Below the pieces are notes generated by a model. It ran no database searches and was not told the DNA's origin. It saw only the letters and a list, made by a program, of their open reading frames with translations. The position numbers and the translations under genes were made by a program. From the NCBI RefSeq assembly GCF_031851795.1, contig NZ_CP134696.1, forward strand, positions 7,440,001 to 7,504,000: 64,000 nt of DNA, written 5' to 3'. Below, piece by piece: positions 42,792 through 51,700 of the stretch. Numbering within the stretch: the stretch's first letter is position 1; each line of letters starts with the position of its first letter. The stretch is from Pontibacter sp. G13. Lineage in GTDB: Bacteria > Bacteroidota > Bacteroidia > J057.

Positions 42792-43574
42792 ATGGAACCT
42801 TCCCAGGTTTTAAATTCCCTTCGTCCCGTTGAAGCCTATTTGATCATTTCCAAAGGGCGGGGATCAGAATCGGATCTGTACCGTATGGTCGTCCTGCAAC
42901 TGTTTTTGAAAGGCGCATTGGCATTCGAAGTCACTCGTAGAAGACCCGCTTCCCAAGCTCCCCTCATGACGTATCACCTCCTCAGTCGTGGACCCAATTA
43001 TGAGGGATTCCAAGCTACCCGACCAGAACGAATGTTTTTGGAGCCCTTTCGTCATGATCCGATTCTACTGGAAATGAAGCGATTTTCCAGAAAGATAAGT
43101 TCACTTAAACCGCCCTTGGAGGAGTTCATTTGGATGATGGCCGAGGCCCCAAGTTTGGCTGGTATGGCATATTCCAGTTACCTCTTTCCTTACTGGCCTA
43201 CTTTTGCGGGACGGAGGCTAGGGAAGTCATTAAAGAATTACCTCCTCTATCAACAAAGGATGCTGAATTCAAATTCTATCCCTCCGCGCAAAAAGCAAGC
43301 AATACTTTCTCGACTTGGGAACCACCTGGTGTTGATGGAAGATCTAGACTTCAGGAAGTTGGCGGATATCTTCGGCGAAATGGACAGGCATTCCTCTACA
43401 ACTGAAATTCCCAGATACTTAACTGAATATTTCAAACACTCATCAGGTTCCTTTCATCAATTTTTTGAATTGTTGGACCGTCTCAATTTCTTTCTAAATC
43501 AATTGGATTATATGCCAAAAAGGGTCCCCAGAGGTTCTGGGCCTTCTTCATTTGAAGGGTATTCGATTTCTTAG
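42792..43574 (+). CDS. Hypothetical soluble protein
   Basis: 260 residues, mainly helical, no signal peptide. The N-terminus 'SLRPVEAYLIISKGRGSES' followed by 'LYRMVVLQLFLKGALAFEV' looks like a winged-helix-type start. I recognise no family. It is the last gene before the repeat-rich accessory region, which begins 17 bases after its stop. Confidence 0.58.
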   Translation: MEPSQVLNSLRPVEAYLIISKGRGSESDLYRMVVLQLFLKGALAFEVTRRRPASQAPLMTYHLLSRGPNYEGFQATRPERMFLEPFRHDPILLEMKRFSRKISSLKPPLEEFIWMMAEAPSLAGMAYSSYLFPYWPTFAGRRLGKSLKNYLLYQQRMLNSNSIPPRKKQAILSRLGNHLVLMEDLDFRKLADIFGEMDRHSSTTEIPRYLTEYFKHSSGSFHQFFELLDRLNFFLNQLDYMPKRVPRGSGPSSFEGYSIS

Positions 43575-43590
43575 TCCGGATTGACTATGG

Positions 43591-43774
43591 GCCGGATTAC
43601 GCACGGGCCAATCCACCGGCCGGAATCCACTTCAGCGACAAAATTGCGTCATGCCGGACAAGCGCTCCCGCCCATGATAGGCTGGGGAAGAGGCTCCCGA
43701 ATTTGCATGGAAGTTAGGAGGAGCCATGCGCAGATCCTGTATCTCACGCCTCGTGCATGTAGGGTCTTGTCTTT
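43591..43774 (+). repeat. Paired repeat R2, left copy
   Basis: About 184 bases beginning GCCGGATTACGCACGGG and containing CATGCCGGACAAGCGCTCCC and CATGATAGGCTGGGGAAGAG. They recur with few differences and no net length change at 46311-46494, exactly 2720 bases downstream. No protein is encoded. Confidence 0.8.
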
Positions 43775-43811
43775 TGCCAAGCACGAGCATGATGTCTTTT
43801 TTAGTAGAGGA

Positions 43812-43906
43812 GTGTTTGGGGGAGGAAAAAATACCTTGGGTAAATGATCCTATGGGTTGGGAATTTCTTGTTTTCGTAATAGGGGGGGCTTGGTTTGAGG
43901 GGTGGG
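43812..43906 (+). repeat. Paired repeat R3, left copy
   Basis: A stretch containing GTTTGGGGGAGG, GGGTAAATGAT and TTTCTTGTTTTCG that recurs in diverged form at 55000-55079. In both places it is followed within 100 bases by a long hairpin and then the 3' end of a minus-strand small secreted-protein gene. No gene is seen between 43575 and 44051. Confidence 0.6.
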
Positions 43907-44002
43907 GGGGCAGCCATTGAACATACCCGAATCCGAATGCCTGTTTACGTGGCCTCAGGGGTCAACAATATTGAGAATCACTCCAATTCCCAAAGTTTAA
44001 TA

Positions 44003-44041
44003 TTGGCACAGCGACGGGAAATTAAACCGTCGCTGTGCCAA
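44003..44041 (-). terminator. Perfect 15-bp hairpin after a small secreted-protein gene
   Basis: TTGGCACAGCGACGG and its perfect complement surround a 9-base loop. It starts 11 bases past the stop of the minus-strand gene at 44052. There is no T-run, so it may be a processing or stability hairpin rather than a classical terminator. Confidence 0.55.
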
Positions 44042-44051
44042 TGGTACCCAT

Positions 44052-44414
44052 CTATCCTTTTCGTTTTTTTCTCCGTTTCTTTCCTTCTGGACATTTTAGT
44101 TTCCGATACCACCTTTGGTAGTCTTCAACCAATTGGTCATTAGAATTCCAATATATCCCTAATTCACCATATTCCCAGTGGGGAGCTTTTCCGGTAATCT
44201 CCCACAGAATTTCTCCGTAAAAAACATAACATATTCCTGGTATATTTTCACTCCTAGTCAAGACCCATTCTATTTTCTGACAATGGGTTATTGTTGTGTC
44301 TACAATAATATGACAAGGAAACATACCGTCACATTTTTCACAGTCTTGGGAATAAACCACCCCTTTGAAAAAAAAGAGGGCAAAGAGAATAGTACAAATC
44401 AACTTTAGCTTCAT
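44052..44414 (-). CDS. Small secreted Cys-containing protein
   Basis: 120 residues with signal peptide 1-22 ('LFALFFFKGVVYSQ'), then 'CEKCDGMFPC' and a Lys/Arg-rich end. The segment 'WYRKLKC' near the C-terminus recurs as 'WYRRLDC' in the protein at 46507-46902, and both have a W-rich middle, so they are distant paralogs. The codon use is AT-rich, unlike the flanking housekeeping genes. Function unknown. Confidence 0.6.
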   Translation of the reverse strand: MKLKLICTILFALFFFKGVVYSQDCEKCDGMFPCHIIVDTTITHCQKIEWVLTRSENIPGICYVFYGEILWEITGKAPHWEYGELGIYWNSNDQLVEDYQRWYRKLKCPEGKKRRKKRKG

Positions 44415-44438
44415 TTTTTTATTGTTTGGATAATAATC

Positions 44439-45379
44439 CTATGGATTTATTGGTTCAGCAGCACTTTGTTCTTCTTTTGTCTCTTCAAAAATTATAGGCC
44501 CTTTGATTCCAAAAGATCCGTCTTCCTTAAAATAGACTTTTGGGTCTATTACTTTTTGCGTAGAGATTATGATGGGTTCATGAGTAGGACTGAAAGTTAC
44601 AAATGAAAGGTAAGCTTCATAGGTAGCACCTTCACCCTCACCTATTTTCCTCATATGAAAAATTTCTGCCATGAGAGTAACTCCGTCAGGCTGCAAATCG
44701 CTTCCGAAGGGGATGGGGAACACTGGGTTGATATACTTTTCTAATAATCCCCAAGGATTTCAATTCTAACAATCAGATAATGAGGGTCTTCCAGCTCAAT
44801 CATCTCGCAATCGCAGTCATGGGTCAATACGTTCGAAATATGTATGGGAGTAATATAAGGAGGAATCTCTGCGAAAATGATTCTCGCGGAAAATGAATAA
44901 AACCCAATCTCTGTTCTCTTGGAGAGTGTGCACACACAGTTTTTCTTTACTTTTTTCTTCTTGAATTTCTTTAACTGTGAATTTGTGAATACATCCTCAA
45001 AGTAAACCAAGCTATCATCAAGGAAAAGTTTACATAGATCATCTCGGAGCATAGGACTATTAATCAAGTTATTGACCGTATCTGTATTCTCATGCAGAAT
45101 ATGAAATACGCCCGCCTGATAACAGGCATAAGAATTGATTTCTGATCATGCTTTTACGATAAGCGGAGCCCTGAAGTCAGCGCGGTATGTTGCTGCGTGT
45201 CCATATTCAAGAAAAAATATCCCCTCCAACGTGTCAGTTTCTTGCAAAGGGATACCTCCTAAAATAGTGGTTAAAGCCCCGACATCGTGGTTGCCGAGAG
45301 GAGCGTACTTCATCACTTGGGCATTTAGGCCTGATTGTGATGTCGCAATACAAAACAGAATTATTATCCAGCTTCTCAT
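44439..45379 (-). pseudogene. Decayed gene for a secreted protein (in-frame stop and frameshift)
   Basis: Three minus-strand pieces join into one protein of about 315 residues. Piece 1 (45379-45149) has a signal peptide ('MRSWIIILFCIATSQSGLNAQ') and runs to a TGA at 45146-45148. The same frame is then open ('SEINSYACYQAGVFHILHEN') through 44744, ending 'IEILGDY'. Restoring one G in the GGGG run near 44750 shifts the reading to 'LLEKYINPVFPIPFGSD' and on to 44439. So one nonsense change (TGG to TGA would do) and one 1-base deletion explain the breaks. No family is recognised. Assembly error is the alternative. Confidence 0.6.
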
Positions 45380-45446
45380 CTGATTGTGTTTCGATTATCT
45401 GAATCATTTATGATGTTCATGGTGTTTTCAGCAGTATTTAGACCGA

Positions 45447-45923
45447 CTATTTTAGCGAATGGATCTCAAATAGGTCCATATCACGCCTTCTCAAGCACGG
45501 GTCACAGATCATTTCTCCACTTGTATAATCTTCCTTCCTGATTAGTTCTCCATTTTCTGAATAGAATGTCCATATTCCCGATTCTCTTCCATTGTGGAAC
45601 TGGACGCTGTACTCAATGAGCCCATTGTCCCAGAAACGAATAAGTCTTACAATGGGATTGCCATTGACTTTAACAAAACCACCAAATCCCATATTTACAT
45701 AATTTCCATCGGCTACAAATATTTGATAATTAGGAGACCGATCCGAATCAGAAAGACCATAAGAAAATATTTCTATTCGGTAAAACCGAATATCTCCATA
45801 CCTATTTTTTAGGTGATGTGCCTTAGTGCTGTCGAAGGATTGTTCAAGGAATCCTTGAGACAGAACCCCTTTGGGGTACCCATTTGCTATTAGTGCCATA
45901 ATGGCAATGATGATCAATCTCAT
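45447..45923 (-). CDS. Small secreted YwqK/MORN-like protein, copy A
   Basis: 158 residues with signal peptide ('IIAIMALIANGYPKGVLSQG'). The C-terminal half has 'IRFWDNGLIEYSVQFHNGRE' and 'YSENGELIRKEDY', the repeated turn pattern of YwqK/MORN-2-like antitoxin-type modules, ending in 'CDPC'. A paralog at 55303-55767 has a nearly identical signal peptide and upstream DNA but a diverged middle. Function unknown. Confidence 0.65.
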   Translation of the reverse strand: MRLIIIAIMALIANGYPKGVLSQGFLEQSFDSTKAHHLKNRYGDIRFYRIEIFSYGLSDSDRSPNYQIFVADGNYVNMGFGGFVKVNGNPIVRLIRFWDNGLIEYSVQFHNGRESGIWTFYSENGELIRKEDYTSGEMICDPCLRRRDMDLFEIHSLK

Positions 45924-46290
45924 GGTTTTGGATATTTAATGGTTACTTTTCGATCTGGTTTTCTCTGCACTTCGGTAGTGGCTTGGCCTGACTTTCGCCT
46001 CATTCAGATATTTCTAAGTTTCGAGTTTTTGAGTCATTTGTATTAGAATGTTCTTGAGCAGCATTTGCCCTATTTTCGGGGGGATTTTTATTGTAGGCAT
46101 TTATCCTTTCCTCTTGGTGAGCCGAATTGTTCACGCGCCAGCGCAATTGCCGAAATCCGCCGCGCCGTCAAAGGGTCAAAGATCCTGCCCTGCGGGCGCC
46201 CAACCTACGACTCCCCTTGTTGTAAGGGTGAGATCCCGTATAAATTTCCCGGCCGCACGGGTTCCATCGGTTCGAAATTTTACGGGATGA
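45830..46290. repeat. Segmental duplication, left copy
   Basis: From the signal-peptide codons of the copy A gene through its upstream region (including GGCTTGGCCTGACTTTCGCC and CTATTTTCGGGGGGATTTTT) to the ACGGGATGACG end of a structured repeat. The same sequence recurs at 55674-56175 with only scattered differences and one extra block of about 40 bases there. The last 120 bases are one unit of the repeat that forms the 211-bp array at 56914. No gene is seen between 45924 and 46506. Confidence 0.85.
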
Positions 46291-46310
46291 CGGAGTTAGA
46301 TATAGTGGGA

Positions 46311-46494
46311 GCCGGATTACGCGCGGGTCAGCGCACCGGACGAAATCCGCCTCAGCGTCAAACATGCGTCATGCCGGACAAGCGCTCCCGCCCATGATAG
46401 GCTGGGGAAGAGGTTCCCGAGTTTTCATGGAAGTTAGGAGGAGCCATGCGCAGATCCGGTATCTCATGTATCGTGCATGCCGGGACTTGTCTTG
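46311..46494 (+). repeat. Paired repeat R2, right copy
   Basis: It matches 43591-43774 base for base over most of its length, with no net indel. It directly follows the structured repeat of the segmental duplication. Confidence 0.8.
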
Positions 46495-46506
46495 TTTGAT
46501 GAAAAC

Positions 46507-46902
46507 TCAGTTATGTATGGCTCCCAATAGGGCTAGTTTCTTTTTGCAGTCCAAGCGTCTGTACCATTTCCGATACATTTTCCGGATATCTGAAAACCAT
46601 ATCCCAAACTCACTGGGTCGATCCATTTTTCCCCAAACTCCAGTGGATATGGCCAATTCAAATGTAAACTCTTTTAACTTCCCTTCACATTGGATAGAAT
46701 CATTGCGAATGAGCAAGTCCAGTTTTTCGCAATCTGATGCCGTGCTGTCATATAAAATATCGCAGAAAGTCATAACATCTTCAATTTCTGATAAGTACAG
46801 GCTATCAGGCTGTTGGGCCTGTATGACTGCCCCGGCGCAAAGGAAATGGGCAGCAAGGAGGAATTGCACGAAGTGTTTTGTGATTGTTGAGGAGTAATTC
46901 AT
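46507..46902 (-). CDS. Small secreted protein, paralog of the 44052 gene
   Basis: 131 residues with signal peptide (about 1-29, ending 'AVIQAQ'). The mature part ends 'MYRKWYRRLDCKKKL', echoing 'YQRWYRKLKCPEGKK' in the protein at 44052. The rest has diverged. AT-rich codon use. Function unknown. Confidence 0.58.
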   Translation of the reverse strand: MNYSSTITKHFVQFLLAAHFLCAGAVIQAQQPDSLYLSEIEDVMTFCDILYDSTASDCEKLDLLIRNDSIQCEGKLKEFTFELAISTGVWGKMDRPSEFGIWFSDIRKMYRKWYRRLDCKKKLALLGAIHN

Positions 46903-46974
46903 GACGCTCGTTCAATAAGTCGTAAATATTAGTTTCTTCCTTCGGAGTATGTTTGCCTTCATTTTCAAGTAAGC

Positions 46975-47700
46975 CTAAGGCTCTAGTCCCAACTTGTCCC
47001 ATACCACACTGTCTGCAGTCAGTTCATTTTGAGAGGCAAAGGATTTCAGGCATTCAAGCTCCTCTGAGGCGGGATCAACCCATAATGGATTACCGGAAAT
47101 GGTCAGTCTGTTCAAACTATCCAGCCTACATACCGGGATGCTCAGTACGCCAAGGTTATTGTAGGCGAGGCTCAAGTCCTCCAATGCGGACAAGTTTTGT
47201 AAATGGGTAATGTGTGTAATGTCAGACCTGTTTACCGTCAATTGACGAAGCTGTGAGGGAAACCACTTTCCATCAATCGTATCTGAAAGGTTGGTACCCG
47301 AAAAACTGACTCCCCATAGGTTGGTCAGCGAGGACAGATCTGGTATTTCCTCCAATGCAGAATTATAGATACTTAAGGACCATAGCAAAGGAAACCGTCT
47401 TACGATTGAGATCTCTCGGACCTTGCAGTTAATAAGCTTTAATCCTTTTAGTCCGGAAAGGGTGGCAATTTCTTGCGGGAGCGTTTCTCCTGAATAGCCT
47501 TCCAAATCAATTCCAGTCACCTTACCTTGAGATTTTTGGAATGAGAGACTTCCATCGACAAAATGCTCATCCTCCGCCAATATCTGGAAAAAGCTCCTGT
47601 CAGGATCTTCAGGGCTGCCACAGCCCCATATCCCTGCGGTAAGAAGACAGGCAACCAAAAATGGCCTTTGAAAAAATCTGGTAGAAGTTGTTGAGCGCAT
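46975..47700 (-). CDS. Leucine-rich-repeat lipoprotein, tandem copy 2
   Basis: 241 residues from ATG 47700, which directly precedes the lipoprotein signal ending 'AGIWGC'; an ATG at 47730 would overlap the upstream gene. After 'HFVDGSLSF', irregular leucine-rich repeats run to the end ('LKGLKLINCKVREISI', 'LEDLSLAYNNLGVLSI', 'LNRLTISGNPLW'). It is paralogous along its whole length to the gene just upstream (47721). Probably a surface-exposed binding protein. Confidence 0.75.
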   Translation of the reverse strand: MRSTTSTRFFQRPFLVACLLTAGIWGCGSPEDPDRSFFQILAEDEHFVDGSLSFQKSQGKVTGIDLEGYSGETLPQEIATLSGLKGLKLINCKVREISIVRRFPLLWSLSIYNSALEEIPDLSSLTNLWGVSFSGTNLSDTIDGKWFPSQLRQLTVNRSDITHITHLQNLSALEDLSLAYNNLGVLSIPVCRLDSLNRLTISGNPLWVDPASEELECLKSFASQNELTADSVVWDKLGLEP

Positions 47701-47720
47701 AATTAAGAATAAAGGAATTT

Positions 47721-48494
47721 TCAGTACCACTGGGGCTGCAGGGCCTTTTGATCCGTTATGAATACGGGATGCTCCATGTCGGAGGGATCTAGAGAACTAA
47801 GATTTTTTAGACATCGGAAATCCAACGTATCCACTGATCCGAAGGGGTTACCCTCAATGTTGAGCGACCACAAACTGTTCAAAGCACAATACGCTTCAGG
47901 AAAATCGGCTAGTTGACAATCAGTAATCGCAAGCATTTTCAGATTCTCTAAATGGTTTAGATGAATGATATATTTAATCGGCGATTCCCTGATTATCAGG
48001 GAGGTTATGTTTGGGTTGAACCTACGAGCATCAACGGTGTCCTGTATCTGGGTTGAGGAAAATACTACATGATTAAGGGCTGGCATAGCACCAAGATTGG
48101 GCATTTTCTCCAGGGGTGTTCCTGAAACGATGACTGATTCGAGAGTAATCAATTGTTCGATGATGGATAGTGTTTTTAGTTTGCTTGTAGCGATCTCCAA
48201 ATGTCTGATGCTATCCAAAGCCCCGATTTCTATAGGCAAAGCCTCACCTTGGTAATCCTTCAGAGACAAAGAGGTGATATGGCCATCTTGGATTTTGATG
48301 GACAATGATCCATTTTGGAAATGTTCGTCTTGATCAAGGATATGCAACAATTCTCGATCTCTCGAAATATCAGGGCTACTACAACTTGATAAAACTGAAA
48401 TGATGAATATCAGCCCCAATAGTGCAATTCTAATGAAATAGGGATGATGTGGACTTATGTTCCGCCCTGTCAATATATTCATAAGGTTGGTCAT
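47721..48494 (-). CDS. Leucine-rich-repeat lipoprotein, tandem copy 1
   Basis: 257 residues from ATG 48494 (ATG 48482 is equally possible). The frame is open further upstream to 48650, but that part lies in a repeat element and is not coding. Lipobox 'SVLSSC', then the shared block 'DEHFQNGSLSI' and leucine-rich repeats ('IRHLEIATSKLKTLSI', 'LKMLAITDCQLADFP', 'LWSLNIEGNPF'). It is 20 bases from its paralog and likely co-transcribed with it. Its promoter must lie in or behind the repeat. Confidence 0.75.
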   Translation of the reverse strand: MTNLMNILTGRNISPHHPYFIRIALLGLIFIISVLSSCSSPDISRDRELLHILDQDEHFQNGSLSIKIQDGHITSLSLKDYQGEALPIEIGALDSIRHLEIATSKLKTLSIIEQLITLESVIVSGTPLEKMPNLGAMPALNHVVFSSTQIQDTVDARRFNPNITSLIIRESPIKYIIHLNHLENLKMLAITDCQLADFPEAYCALNSLWSLNIEGNPFGSVDTLDFRCLKNLSSLDPSDMEHPVFITDQKALQPQWY

Positions 48495-48504
48495 GTTCTC
48501 GCTC

Positions 48505-48680
48505 TTGTCGGGCATTAGAAATACCCGCTTGTGATGTGTCGTCCCTACAGGACTTAGGTCAAAGATCCTGCCCTTTGGGCGCTCAACCTGCGACTCCCCT
48601 TGTTGCAAGGGTGAGATCCCGTATAAATTTCCCGGCTGCACGGGTTCCAAGGCTTCGAAATTTTACGGGATGACGGAGTT
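48505..48680 (+). repeat. Structured repeat unit, isolated copy
   Basis: It contains TTGTGATGTGTCGTCCCTAC, GATCCTGCCCTTTGGGCGC, CTCCCCTTGTTGCAAGGG and ATTTTACGGGATGACGGAG, the same unit that forms the 211-bp tandem array at 56914-57575. It lies directly upstream of the tandem LRR lipoprotein genes. Confidence 0.8.
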
Positions 48681-48717
48681 GATTAAGCTGGATAGGCATC
48701 GTATGCCAAGTCCCCAA

Positions 48718-48755
48718 CAACAATCCCCGAACGCGCAAGCGTTCGGGGATTGTTG
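48718..48755 (-). terminator. Hairpin terminator after the type B T9SS gene
   Basis: A perfect 17-base-pair stem closed by a GCAA tetraloop lies 17 bases after the stop at 48772. It is the end of the minus-strand two-gene unit. Confidence 0.75.
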
Positions 48756-48771
48756 ATTGTGGAAGGGGGGG

Positions 48772-51700
48772 CTACCGAATCAATGTCATGACCCCGCTGA
48801 TGACCCGTGTGGTTCCATCTTCCAGCCCGAAATCGAGGATCCAGGCATATGCGCCCTGGGGGAGGGGAGCGCCGCCATGGGTTCCATCCCAGACTGCCGA
48901 GGGATCCTGTGTGGAGAAGAGCAGCTGACCATTTCGTGCGAAGACCTGCCACCGGTACCGGGTGAATGGGCAGCCGCCGTGGATCGGGGAAATGGTCTCG
49001 TTGGGTCCGTCCCCGTTGGGGGAGAAGGCATTGGGGACCGTGATGGGACAACCACATGGGATTCGGCGGATCAGGAGGGTGTCGGCATCGGTCCCGCATT
49101 CATTCCATGCGCTGGCCCACACGGGTCCGGGCGCTTCCCAGAGGAAGTATTCGCCCCCCGATCCGTCCGGCCATGTGATGGCATCGGAGGACCATGCACG
49201 TACGCGTACGGGTGTGTCCTCGCAGGCGACGGAATCGCCTTCCAGCCGGATCTCGGGCTGCGCACCTGGATGGAGGAAGCGTTCGTCCGAGGCAGATCCG
49301 CAAACCGAACGGAGGACCACATGCAGATACCCCGGATTCCGGATGGTCCGGATCCCCCCGGAGAATCCATCCGCCCATTCGTAGGAGGCCCCTTCCATGC
49401 GGACATCGAAGAGGATGGAATCTCCCGGGCAGAGTACGGAATCGGGTCCGAGTTCGACTACCGGTCGGGGCAGTCCTTCCAGGATCAGTGTATCGGAGGC
49501 GGTCGCGCATGCGGTGGAAACCGCCACCCAGTAGGTGCCCCCTTCGGTGAATTCCCGGCGGGGTTCCGTGGTTCCGTCCTCCCATCGGTACGAGGCGGAT
49601 GCCTGCGCGACATCCACGATCCTCACGCTCCCCCCGCAAATGGCCTTGTCGGGTCCGAGCTCCGCGACCGGCGCGGGGGCATATCCGATGTTGATCCGTG
49701 CACTGTCCATGCAATGCAGGTTGGCGGTCCAGACGGAGTAGGTCCCGGCGGCGTCCACCCTGTATGAACCTCCGCCGGAACCGTCCCCCCAGCGGATGTC
49801 CTGTCCGGGAATGGCCGGAGCCAGTTCGAGGGTCTCCCCGAGGCAGAGGGTGGTGTCGTTTCCGAGGAAGGCGACCGGAACGGGAACCCGGGTGATGTCC
49901 ACCGAGTCGAGGAATGTCCCGCAGGCGTTGGAAACCGATATGGAGTATGTGCCCGTCGTCCCGACCTCCAGGGAGGCCAGGTCCGATCCATCCTGCCATC
50001 GGTAATCCCGTGCATCCACCATCGGGTCCAGGACCATCGGCTCCCCTTCGCAGGGGAGGCTGTCGGGTCCGAGATCGGGCTCAAGTGGAGTGTTGAATTC
50101 CAGCCGCACGGTGTCTGAGGCACTTCCGCAGAAGTTGGAGAGGGTGAGATGGAAGGTCCCGGTCCATGCCGCGGGGAACCTGCCGCCGGTTGCGCCATTC
50201 TGCCAGGCGTATTGCGAGAAGCCGTTTCCGGTGAATGCGGTTGCCAGCCAGAGGGTGTCCCCTTCGCAGAGGATGGAGTCCGGGCCGAGGTCCACCCATG
50301 GGTCCTCCTCGAACAGGACGGTCAGGGTGTCGAGGAATGTCCCGCAGAGATTGGCGGCCTCTACGATGTAGGTTCCCTGCTGGGTGACCGAGAGGGTGCT
50401 GTCGGTGGACCCATCCTGCCACAGGTAGGTTCCGAGATCGATGGATCCGTCCAGGACGATCGTATCCGAGGCGCAGAGCCATCGATCCGGCCCGAGATCG
50501 GGAGGTGTGGGGTCTACCAGCCGTATCTCCACGGTGTCGGTGGCCACGCCACAAACTCCGGAGGACTGTACCCAGTACGTCCCGGACTGCTGGACCGACA
50601 GGGTGTCCCAAAAGGAGCCTGTGGACCAGTTGTGGGAGAGGAGGCTATCGTGCTTGACAGCGAGCTCCAGTGGAGCGTCGGACTGGCAGAGGATGGTATC
50701 CGGCCCCAAATCCGCCAGAGGCACCGGGTCCACCCAGATGGAGTCCCTGAGGGTGTCGGGTTCGGGGCACCCCTGGTAGATCCATGCCTCTACCTCGTAC
50801 CAACCGGGAGTGGAAAAGGCATGGAGGACGGTGTCCCCGAGCAGGGTCGCGGTTGCCCCGTCGGGGAGGGTATCTCCCGGCCACCAACGGATGGAGTCCG
50901 GGTGGCGGACCGGAAAGTCCAGATGCATGGAAACGGGAACGCCCTCGCATACGGGACTGGAGCCGAGCGATATCTCCCGGGGCATGAAATAGAATGCGGG
51001 GAAGTGGGGCAAGTCGCCATTTGTGCCGTAGGGCCCCATAACGAAGGAGGAATCGGGGATAAACCCGCATCCGGGCCCCGGGATGTCCGGATTGGGGATA
51101 TTGCCCACGGTATGGAAGGCACTGGGAATGGGGGTGGTAGCTGGATAGTAGTGCCCGATAAATGGGGAGGCCAGATAAATCCGCCCATCCGGCCCCAGTT
51201 GCATGGCCGAATAGACCTGGAAAAGATACGTACCGAAGGCCGTCAGGCTGGGAGGATCCTGGTAGATCAGCTGGTTGGAGGCGAGCATCGCTGCCGCAGT
51301 GGATTGGGTCAGGTCGACCTGGTAGACCCTGTCGTAGTTGATATAATATAGTAGGTCCCCGTTGGGCGAGATCTCGATATCGTAGAATATGCCCACGACC
51401 CATGGTACGGGGGGAGGGGGGAATCCGGATACCGAGATCCAATTGGACAGGATGCCGGCGGCATTGTCGAAATCGAACACGTTCAAGATTTGGGACTCCC
51501 ATTGGGTGAATACGATCCGATCCCCCCGGATATTCGCCCGCATTCTGGAATGTACTATTTCTTGGTTTCCTTGTGATATCTGGATATTGAAAGGACTGAT
51601 TACCGGATTGGGATCGATCCCATTGGGATCCACCAAGTAGCTGTGCATGTCCCCGGTCGAGGTGTCGCAGGCGACCAGCCAGTAGTCCCTGCCATTGGCA

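Noticed and set aside
45146-45148. TGA read as selenocysteine in the split gene
   Set aside because: A frameshift downstream is also needed, no selenocysteine insertion hairpin is evident behind the codon, and Bacteroidota rarely use it; decay is simpler.
50149-51351. Long plus-strand frames opposite the GC-rich genes (also 48757-49767, 52290-53648)
   Set aside because: High GC makes stop codons rare on the opposite strand. The minus-strand frames have signal peptides, repeat modules and a sorting domain; the plus-strand ones have nothing recognisable.
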